Shown: positions 7,450 to 12,472 of the stretch, in pieces
Position numbering within the stretch: the stretch's first letter is position 1
Layout: the number at the start of each line of letters is the position of its first letter
NCBI GenBank assembly: GCA_937944035.1
Contig: CALDZQ010000358.1
Coordinates: 1-12,472, forward strand
Length of the DNA: 12,472 nucleotides
Direction: 5' to 3'
DNA from: an uncultured Neomegalonema sp.
GTDB taxonomy: Bacteria > Pseudomonadota > Alphaproteobacteria > Rhodobacterales > Rhodobacteraceae
Notes under the pieces: generated by a model
Told to the model about the DNA's origin: nothing
Databases searched by the model: none
Seen by the model: the letters and a program-made list of their open reading frames with translations, nothing else
Program-made: the position numbers and the translations under genes

Positions 7450-7803
7450 CTACGAAAGATCGTCCACCTCAACGCCCAAAACGCCCGCTATCGCCCGATG
7501 CAATTTTTTCCCCGCATTGCGCGCTCCGGTTTCGAGTTGTGAGATATAAGCGGGCGAAGAGCCGACTGCCTCGGCCAGTTCGGCTTGTGTCATCGACCGG
7601 CGTTCGCGAAAGATTGTGATGGGGGATGTTCCCGCGATCATGCGTTTCAGTTCGGCGTCGGACACATTGGCTCCGCCGGATTTGCGTGCCGCATCGATAA
7701 GCGCGCCATCCCCCGCATCTTCGGCCAGAGCCTGATAGTCCGCCCAGCTTAAAACCGCATAGGCGGGACGACCATCACTGCCATTAATGATCTGAACGTC
7801 CAT
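7450..7803 (-). CDS. XRE-family antitoxin of a RelE-type toxin-antitoxin pair
   Basis: A 117-residue DNA-binding protein. Residues about 63-113 form a Cro/C1-type helix-turn-helix with the pattern MTQAELAEAVGSS then YISQLETG (71-93). The N-terminal part (about 1-30, GRPAYAVLSWADYQALAE) resembles the start of Phd/YefM-like antitoxins and probably contributes the toxin-binding or dimer part. Such proteins neutralise the partner RNase and repress their own operon. It is the second gene, 11 bases after the toxin stop, with AGAGG and a 5-base spacer before the ATG. That contrasts with the toxin, which has no visible ribosome-binding site. The gene ends convergently with rlmN, and no terminator is evident in the 14-base gap. 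Family assignment is confident; a specific name (HigA, RelB) is not justified. Confidence 0.88.
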   Translation of the reverse strand: MDVQIINGSDGRPAYAVLSWADYQALAEDAGDGALIDAARKSGGANVSDAELKRMIAGTSPITIFRERRSMTQAELAEAVGSSPAYISQLETGARNAGKKLHRAIAGVLGVEVDDLS

Positions 7804-7814
7804 TCGCGCCTCTC

Positions 7815-8057
7815 TTATTTATAGACGTCGCCGCGCGATCCCAGGGCCAAAACGACGATCAGAATGTCGCGGTCTTTCTCAAACAACACACGCCAGCCGC
7901 CGACGCGTAAGCGATATTCGTCACGCCCCCGCAGCTTTTTGACATCGCCGCTCCCTGACGCGGCATACCCGTCCACTGCCGCCATAATCCTCTGCGCTGT
8001 AGCAGCGGGCATAGCGCGCAGGCTTTTTTGAGCCGCTTTGGTATACTCAATGCGCAT
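7815..8057 (-). CDS. RelE/ParE-family toxin
   Basis: An 80-residue protein with the RelE-fold pattern: MRIEYTKAAQKSLRAMP at the start, a helical middle, KLRGRDEYRLRVGGWRVLFE (41-60) and a final strand, ILIVVLALGSRGDVYK. The basic residues in the RLRVGGWRV strand are where RelE-type mRNA interferases bind RNA. I infer ribosome-dependent or free mRNA cleavage, but the sequence cannot distinguish this from ParE-type gyrase poisoning. The ATG at 8057 matches the family N-terminus and the next Met is too far in. No Shine-Dalgarno is visible. A perfect TATAAT ends 4 bases before the ATG, so the message may begin at or next to the start codon. Toxin before antitoxin is the higBA-like order. Confidence 0.9.
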   Translation of the reverse strand: MRIEYTKAAQKSLRAMPAATAQRIMAAVDGYAASGSGDVKKLRGRDEYRLRVGGWRVLFEKDRDILIVVLALGSRGDVYK

Positions 8058-8092
8058 CGTGATTATAGCATAATATTAGCAAAGTTATAGCA
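8058..8092 (-). promoter_or_regulatory. Toxin-antitoxin promoter/operator with three 11-bp-spaced repeats
   Basis: Read on the plus strand, TTATAGCA (8063-8070), TATTAGCA (8074-8081) and TTATAGCA (8085-8092) recur every 11 bases, close to one helical turn. Read on the minus strand, the copy nearest the toxin contains TATAAT (8067 to 8062), a perfect -10 element. No good -35 is found at 16-18 bases; TTGCTA lies at a 20-base spacing. The likely function is autorepression by the XRE antitoxin bound on one face of the helix, covering the -10. Confidence 0.65.
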
Positions 8093-8104
8093 AAAAGCTA
8101 CCCC

Positions 8105-9259
8105 TCAACTATAATCGTGCTTCCTGATCCCGTCCCACGCATTTGACAGCTTCGCCGTACCCGCGATCAGGTTCAGCACCCGTTCTGAGGTGTTGGCGAT
8201 CTGGTATTCTGCCGGGATCGGGTGCGGGATGCCTGCGGCGAGGCGCTCGGCGTGTTGGGTGGTGACGATCTCAATCGCGTTCAGCATCGTGTCGCGGTCG
8301 AGGCCGGTCATAATCAGGCAACCGACATCGATTCCCTCAGGCCGCTCGATGGCATCGCGCGGGGTGATGGCGGGGAAGCCGAGCATCGAGCTTTCCTCGG
8401 CAATCGTCCCGCTGTCCGAAATCGCGCAGAAACAAGACATTTGCAGCTTGTTATAGTCGTGGAAGCCGAACGGCTTCATCGTTTCAATCCCCTCATGCAG
8501 GGTCAGCCCCTCGATATTCTCAAGGCGGTTGCGGGTGCGGGGATGGGTCGAGACGATGACCTTGTGGCCGTAATTCTCACATAGCGCGTTCAGCGTTTCC
8601 ATCAGCGAGGTCAGCCGCTCCTTGCTGTCCACATTCTCCTCACGGTGCATCGAGACGATGAAATACTTCTGCGCCTCCAGCCCGATGCGCTCCAACACGT
8701 CGGAGGCTTCAATCTGGGGGCGATAGTGGTTCAGCACCTCGAACATCGGCGAACCGGAGACGTAGACCCGGCGGTGCGGCATCCCTTCGGACAGCAAATG
8801 CCGCCGCGCGTGTTCGGTGTAGGTGATGTTGAAATCCGAGATATGGTCCACGAGGCGGCGGTTGGTCTCCTCCGGCACGTTCATGTCATAGGATCGGTTG
8901 CCCGCCTCCATATGATAGACGGGGATTTTCATCCGCCGCGCCATGATGGCCGAGATCGCCGAGTTGGTATCACCCAACACCAGCACCGCGTCGGGGCGTT
9001 CCTCGCGCAGGACTTTCTCGCTCTCGGACAGAATTGCCCCCATCGTCTCGCCCAGGCTCTTGCCGCCCGTACCGAGGAAATAGTCGGGTTTTTTCACGCC
9101 CAGATCGCTGAAAAACACCTCGTTCAGCTCGTAATCCCAGTTCTGGCCCGTGTGGATCAGCACATGCTCGACATGCTTGTCGAGGGCGGCCATAACGCGG
9201 GACAGGCGGATGATTTCAGGGCGCGTGCCGAGGATGGTGGCGACTTTGAGTTTGCTCAT
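8105..9259 (-). CDS. fnlC: UDP-N-acetylglucosamine 2-epimerase-like enzyme, UDP-L-FucNAc synthesis
   Basis: A 384-residue non-hydrolysing UDP-GlcNAc 2-epimerase (WecB fold). Motifs: GTRPE (11-15), LGDTNS (95-100), HMEAGNRSYD (116-125), PEETNR (129-134), SMHREEN (203-209), SDSGT (281-285) and RPEG (306-309). In this operon it should be the FnlC/WbjD/CapG type. That enzyme epimerises C2 of UDP-2-acetamido-2,6-dideoxy-L-talose to give UDP-N-acetyl-L-fucosamine, a building block of capsules and O-antigens. The start overlaps the fnlB stop as ATGA, so the two are translationally coupled. The sequence HMEAGNRSYD rather than the WecB-type HVEAGLR supports the CapG-type assignment over WecB. No clear terminator follows before the toxin-antitoxin promoter. 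Confidence 0.93.
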   Translation of the reverse strand: MSKLKVATILGTRPEIIRLSRVMAALDKHVEHVLIHTGQNWDYELNEVFFSDLGVKKPDYFLGTGGKSLGETMGAILSESEKVLREERPDAVLVLGDTNSAISAIMARRMKIPVYHMEAGNRSYDMNVPEETNRRLVDHISDFNITYTEHARRHLLSEGMPHRRVYVSGSPMFEVLNHYRPQIEASDVLERIGLEAQKYFIVSMHREENVDSKERLTSLMETLNALCENYGHKVIVSTHPRTRNRLENIEGLTLHEGIETMKPFGFHDYNKLQMSCFCAISDSGTIAEESSMLGFPAITPRDAIERPEGIDVGCLIMTGLDRDTMLNAIEIVTTQHAERLAAGIPHPIPAEYQIANTSERVLNLIAGTAKLSNAWDGIRKHDYS

Positions 9260-10413
9260 GTGGCAGAATCCTGTGCGACTTTATCGGCGAAGGTATCGGG
9301 GGCCGAGGGGTCGAAAATATCGTGGGTCCAAAACAGCGTGACGAGCGGTTTGTCGCCCGTGTTGGTGATGTTGTGCGTCCACAGCGTCGGCATATCGACA
9401 TAAGCGGGCGCGTCGCCGGTCACGTCAAAGCTATACACCTCATCCGTCAGCACCTTGCGCATCGAAATATTGGCCTGCCCCTCGACAACGAGGAAGCGCT
9501 CGACCTTATGCAGGTGGAAATGCTCGCCGCGCGTGACGCCCGGTTCGGTCCAAGAGATAAAGCTCTGCCCGCCGCCGCCGCCCTTTGCCGCCTCGAACAG
9601 CCGCCCGCGCGCGTCGGTGTTGACCTTGACCGCGCGGGGGAAGTGGTCGGGATACAGATGCTGGCGATAGGTGTTGAAGAGGGCCACATCAAAAGGATCG
9701 CTCAGGTCCGGATAGATGAAACTGGTGTAGAGCGCATGGAAACCTTGCAGTTTTTCCAGCAGGGCAGGGATGCCGATAGGCTTGCCCTGCATCCGGTGTT
9801 GCACGCTGTTGCCTGCCAAACCGAGATCAATGGCGGTTTGCGCCGCTTCGCCGGAATGGACCAACTCGACCTTGCCGTCAGGGTTGACCGTGGGCGTCTC
9901 GCCATCGGCGATTTGCTGGCACAGCGTTCCGGTGACATTGTTATAGAAAGGCCGCCCGCCCTCGCCGAAGATATGCGGCAGGATCAGGTCAACGAACACT
10001 GTGTCTTGGGCGCTGGCATGAGCCGCGCAGACATCCGCCGCACGTTTCTTGCCGCGTCCGTAGGGATTGTCGGCGGTGGAGTGGGTCGAGTTCGCGTAGA
10101 CGATTGTGGCTTTCGATCCGGTCTTCGCAAGCGCCGCGACGAGGCGTTTGGCCAGATCGGGGTTGCCCTCTTCGAGTTCGCCCTCTGAGGCACGGTTGAC
10201 GCCGGCGAAATGCAGCACGGCATCCGCATCCGTTACAGCGCCTTCAAGCACGGCATCATCGTTGAATCCCGCACGGCCCAGCGCGGTCACGTGGTAGGGT
10301 AGCGTCTCCCCGCGAAATCCCGCACCGCAGTTTTCCGCATGAAGACGGGCGGCGGCGTGCCAACCGATCAGCCCGCCCGCCCCGGTGATAACAATACGCT
10401 TAGGCCCGCTCAT
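9256..10413 (-). CDS. fnlB: Bifunctional epimerase/reductase-cupin (CapF/WbjC/FnlB)
   Basis: A 385-residue two-domain enzyme. The N-terminal short-chain dehydrogenase part (about 5-250) has the NAD(P) glycine motif GAGGLIG (11-17) and the catalytic Y118xxxK122 in NPYGRGKK. The C-terminal cupin part (about 275-370) has RGEHFHLHKVERFLVVEG (295-312) and WTHNITN (345-351), where H298, H300 and H347 are plausible metal ligands. In the CapF/WbjC family the cupin domain performs C3 epimerisation and the dehydrogenase domain reduces C4, giving UDP-2-acetamido-2,6-dideoxy-L-talose. The start overlaps the fnlA stop by ATGA. The glycine run at 278-282 marks the domain junction. Confidence 0.94.
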   Translation of the reverse strand: MSGPKRIVITGAGGLIGWHAAARLHAENCGAGFRGETLPYHVTALGRAGFNDDAVLEGAVTDADAVLHFAGVNRASEGELEEGNPDLAKRLVAALAKTGSKATIVYANSTHSTADNPYGRGKKRAADVCAAHASAQDTVFVDLILPHIFGEGGRPFYNNVTGTLCQQIADGETPTVNPDGKVELVHSGEAAQTAIDLGLAGNSVQHRMQGKPIGIPALLEKLQGFHALYTSFIYPDLSDPFDVALFNTYRQHLYPDHFPRAVKVNTDARGRLFEAAKGGGGGQSFISWTEPGVTRGEHFHLHKVERFLVVEGQANISMRKVLTDEVYSFDVTGDAPAYVDMPTLWTHNITNTGDKPLVTLFWTHDIFDPSAPDTFADKVAQDSAT

Positions 10414-11432
10414 GCGGCGTCCAGAATGGCGCGTTGCTCGACCACTTCGGGCAGGGACAATAACAGGCGTTCCAACTCGGCCACGCCTGTCAGCTCGATA
10501 TTATGCGAGCTGTATTCGGGCGCTTCTGCGATGGTTTCATCGCCTTCCGAGAAATACTTGGCGTAGTTCAGTTTGCGGGTATCGAGCGGCAGGCGGTAAT
10601 AATCGCCCATATCCTCGGCTTCGACAATCTCGCGGCTGCTGGCCAGCGATTCGTACAGTTTTTCGCCGTGCCGCCAGCCGATGATCGAAACGGGGTGATC
10701 CGGGCGGCCCATGACATTGACCACCGCTTGCGCGAGGTCTTTGATCGTCGAGGACACCGCTTTTTTGATGAAAATATCTCCCTGGTCGGCGTGCTCGAAC
10801 GCGAATTTGACCAACTCGACCGAGTCGCGCAGGGGCATCAGGAAACGGGTCATGGTCGGTTCGGTGATCGTAATCGGCTTGCCCTGCTTGATCTGGTTGA
10901 TGAACAGCGGAATGACCGAGCCGCGCGAATACATCACGTTGCCATAGCGCACCGAGGAGATGATGGTTTTGCCGTCCGGCCCAAGCTCACGGGCGGCGGC
11001 GCGGGCGGTTTTTTCCATCAGCGCTTTGGTCATACCCATCGCATTGACGGGCAGAACCGCCTTGTCGGTGGACAGGCAAACCAGCGACGCGACCTCGTTA
11101 TCAATGGCCGCGCGGATCACATTGTCCGAACCGATCACATTCGTCCGAATTGCTTCAAGCGGGAAGAACTCGCAGGAGGGGACTTGCTTCAGGGCGGCGG
11201 CGTGGAAGATGCGATCAACGCCCTTCGTGGCCTGACGGATGCCCTCGAAATCGCGGATGTCGCCGATATAGTATTTCACACGGTCATCGCCGATGGCATG
11301 ACGCATCGCGTCCTGCTTTTCCTCATCACGGCTGAAGACCCGCACTTCTTCAATGTCGGTTTCGAGAAGGCCCATCAGCATCGTCTTGCCGAATGACCCG
11401 GTCCCGCCGGTAATCAATACACGTCCGCCCAT
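10410..11432 (-). CDS. fnlA: UDP-GlcNAc 4,6-dehydratase/5-epimerase (CapE/WbjB/FnlA)
   Basis: A 340-residue extended SDR enzyme that starts the UDP-L-FucNAc pathway from UDP-GlcNAc. Motifs: ITGGTGSFGK (7-16) for NAD(P), LSTDKAV (120-126), and M132GMTK136 where most SDRs have YxxxK. The methionine in place of tyrosine is the hallmark of FlaA1/CapE-type inverting dehydratases, and D123/K124 fit the conserved acid-base pair. VRYGNVMYSRGSVIP (161-175) is also family-typical. GAGGA lies 4 bases before the ATG, a rather close but usable site. It begins an operon with fnlB and fnlC, each junction an ATGA overlap. No glycosyltransferase is present nearby, so the sugar must be used by enzymes encoded elsewhere. 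Confidence 0.95.
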   Translation of the reverse strand: MGGRVLITGGTGSFGKTMLMGLLETDIEEVRVFSRDEEKQDAMRHAIGDDRVKYYIGDIRDFEGIRQATKGVDRIFHAAALKQVPSCEFFPLEAIRTNVIGSDNVIRAAIDNEVASLVCLSTDKAVLPVNAMGMTKALMEKTARAAARELGPDGKTIISSVRYGNVMYSRGSVIPLFINQIKQGKPITITEPTMTRFLMPLRDSVELVKFAFEHADQGDIFIKKAVSSTIKDLAQAVVNVMGRPDHPVSIIGWRHGEKLYESLASSREIVEAEDMGDYYRLPLDTRKLNYAKYFSEGDETIAEAPEYSSHNIELTGVAELERLLLSLPEVVEQRAILDAA

Positions 11433-11481
11433 CAGTTCCTCGCGGGTTATTACTCACACAATGGGGGGTCGAGTACCCGAT

Positions 11482-11508
11482 TCCCGCGCTCTGAGCAACC
11501 GCGCGGGA
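11482..11508. repeat. Perfect 8-bp inverted repeat in the fnlA leader
   Basis: TCCCGCGC (11482-11489) pairs with GCGCGGGA (11501-11508) across an 11-base loop. It lies in the 110-base gap between the rhomboid stop and the fnlA start. No T-run follows on either strand, so it is a poor intrinsic terminator. It could be an operator or a leader hairpin. The GC stem in an otherwise mixed gap makes chance less likely but does not exclude it. Confidence 0.55.
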
Positions 11509-11542
11509 GGACGTGATTGTCCCACAATGTATCAAAAACTTA

Positions 11543-12133
11543 CTAAGAGACGTGCGGTGACGCCTTTGAGTCGTGTCGCAACATCCACGCGGCGGCCGCA
11601 CCTGCCAACGCGCCGAACAGATGCGATTCCCATGAAACGCGCGAATCTGTCGGCAATACGCCCCAGATCAGCCCGCCGTACAGCATCGCCGCCGCCGCCG
11701 CGAACACGATCGCGCGGAAGCTGCGTTCGACGATGCCCAGCGCGACGATGAACCCGAAATACCCGAATACAAGGCCGCTTGCGCCGACATGAACCCTGTT
11801 CCCGCCCCGCGCCAACAGCCACACAAGCAGCCCGCCCAACAGCACGATGATGATCGTCGCCTCGTAATAGCGGTTCGGCGCAGCCATCGCTGCCATGCCG
11901 CCAAGAATCAGCAGAGGAACCGTATTCGCCGCCGCGTGCTGGAAACCCGCATGAAGGAAAGGCGACATCGGAATCCCGATCAGCCCGCCGAAATCGCGCG
12001 GTTCAAGGCCGAACCACTGGTTCGGGTCGTAGCTCAGCAAAAAGTTCATGAGCTGGATTACCCAGATCACGACGACAAAGTTGAACACAGGCCGCAGCCG
12101 CGCCATCGTGAGGCTGTCTCGATCTAACGGCAT
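11543..12133 (-). CDS. Rhomboid family intramembrane serine protease
   Basis: A 196-residue multi-pass inner-membrane protein from the chosen start. In this numbering the catalytic serine is S119 in HVGASGLVFG, the catalytic histidine is H171 in SWESHLFGALAG, and H66 and N70 in HAGFQHAAANT form the conserved oxyanion-side motif. Five to six hydrophobic segments are evident, including FNFVVVIWVIQLMNFLL and AIVFAAAAAMLYGGLIWGV. Rhomboids cut transmembrane helices; the substrate here is unknown. A longer frame begins with GTG at 12151, but that has no ribosome-binding site. The ATG at 12133 has GGAG 7 bases upstream (12144-12141), which decides the start. It is 110 bases upstream of fnlA on the same strand; a functional link is not shown. 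Confidence 0.93.
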   Translation of the reverse strand: MPLDRDSLTMARLRPVFNFVVVIWVIQLMNFLLSYDPNQWFGLEPRDFGGLIGIPMSPFLHAGFQHAAANTVPLLILGGMAAMAAPNRYYEATIIIVLLGGLLVWLLARGGNRVHVGASGLVFGYFGFIVALGIVERSFRAIVFAAAAAMLYGGLIWGVLPTDSRVSWESHLFGALAGAAAAWMLRHDSKASPHVS

Positions 12134-12317
12134 CAGGCGGCTCCAAAACACGCTCAGTAACGAAGTCTTATACTGTTTTCATTGACGGTTGTAAGGGTCA
12201 AGCATTCTTGTCGGATTATATCGATGAGGAGTCGCCAAAAGCGCAGTAATGTGCTTGTGCTGGCTTAGGGATTTAAAGGGCGCATTTTGTCGCGCGTGAT
12301 TTTCGGTCGGAGCAGAC

Positions 12318-12472
12318 ATGTCGGATGAAGAAGAAGACATCATTCTCAGCGAGTTGAATGATGAAGAACTTGTGCAGCAGATGCACGATGATCTGTATGA
12401 CGGTCTTAAAGACGAGATTCTTGAAGGCGTGAATATCCTTCTCGAACGCGGCTGGACCCCTTACAAAGTGCT
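12318..12472 (+). CDS. Corrinoid (B12-binding) methyl-carrier protein, N-terminus only
   Basis: Fifty-one codons are present before the right edge. The reading begins MSDEEEDIILSEL and continues through QQMHDDLYDGLKDEI to LLERGWTPYKVL. This resembles the four-helix cap preceding the cobalamin-binding domain of MtbC/MttC-like corrinoid proteins, common in marine Rhodobacteraceae. Those proteins shuttle methyl groups from methylamines or betaines to an acceptor through a cobalamin cofactor. The helical pattern and the L-x-x-G-W-x-P-Y-x-V-L element support this, but the cobalamin motif DxHxxG lies outside the window. GGAG precedes the ATG by 7 bases. It is divergent from the rhomboid gene across a 184-base gap in which I could not fix a promoter. 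Confidence 0.72.
   Translation, partial: MSDEEEDIILSELNDEELVQQMHDDLYDGLKDEILEGVNILLERGWTPYKV

Noticed and set aside
8093..8104. Terminator after fnlC
   Set aside because: Only a 4-bp TAGC/GCTA stem around five T's is present; too weak to call.
9322..10188. 288-codon plus-strand open frame (with a similar one at 10503-11396)
   Set aside because: Both are shadows of the fnl genes; composition is typical of an antisense frame in GC-rich DNA.
12152..12317. Promoter pair between the rhomboid and corrinoid genes
   Set aside because: TTGACG at 12182 and TATAAG on the minus strand near 12170 lack partners at 16-18 bases, so no promoter was called.

Overview
The window looks like chromosome from an alphaproteobacterium, most likely a Rhodobacteraceae (Roseobacter-group) member. 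The reasons are the Tad/Cpa pilus genes in the cpaB-cpaC-cpaD-cpaE order, an IalB-family secreted protein directly before rlmN, and a corrinoid protein of the type common in marine Rhodobacteraceae. Base composition is GC-rich in the genes and AT-richer in the gaps. I see no rRNA, tRNA, CRISPR array, insertion sequence or phage gene.

Layout. (1) Positions 1-5161, minus strand: four genes of a Tad (Flp-type) pilus assembly operon read cpaB, cpaC, a short cpaD-like lipoprotein gene, then cpaE, which runs off the left edge. Together they would supply the periplasmic/outer-membrane subunit CpaB, the secretin CpaC, its lipoprotein partner and the polar-localising ATPase-fold protein CpaE. Pilin, prepilin peptidase and motor genes are not in the window. 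(2) Positions 5162-5661: a 500-base AT-richer divergent spacer with a CtrA-like half-site pair and a tandem repeat. (3) Positions 5662-7435, plus strand: ialB-family gene, a good intrinsic terminator, then rlmN. (4) Positions 7450-8057, minus strand: a type II toxin-antitoxin pair, RelE-like toxin first, then an XRE-type antitoxin. It has a striking operator of three direct repeats spaced exactly 11 bp. (5) Positions 8105-11432, minus strand: three overlapping genes for UDP-N-acetyl-L-fucosamine synthesis (fnlA/wbjB/capE, fnlB/wbjC/capF, fnlC/wbjD/capG), a surface-polysaccharide precursor pathway. (6) Positions 11543-12133, minus strand: a rhomboid intramembrane protease. (7) From 12318, plus strand: the first 51 codons of a corrinoid (B12-binding) methyl-carrier protein.

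Most of the window is recognisable biology. The parts that deserve attention are the toxin-antitoxin operator with a probably leaderless toxin mRNA, and the altered proportions of the Tad envelope proteins: CpaC with a long Ala/Pro/Met/Tyr-rich linker, CpaB with a charged helical insert and CpaD cut down to a minimal lipoprotein. I found no convincing wholly new system.
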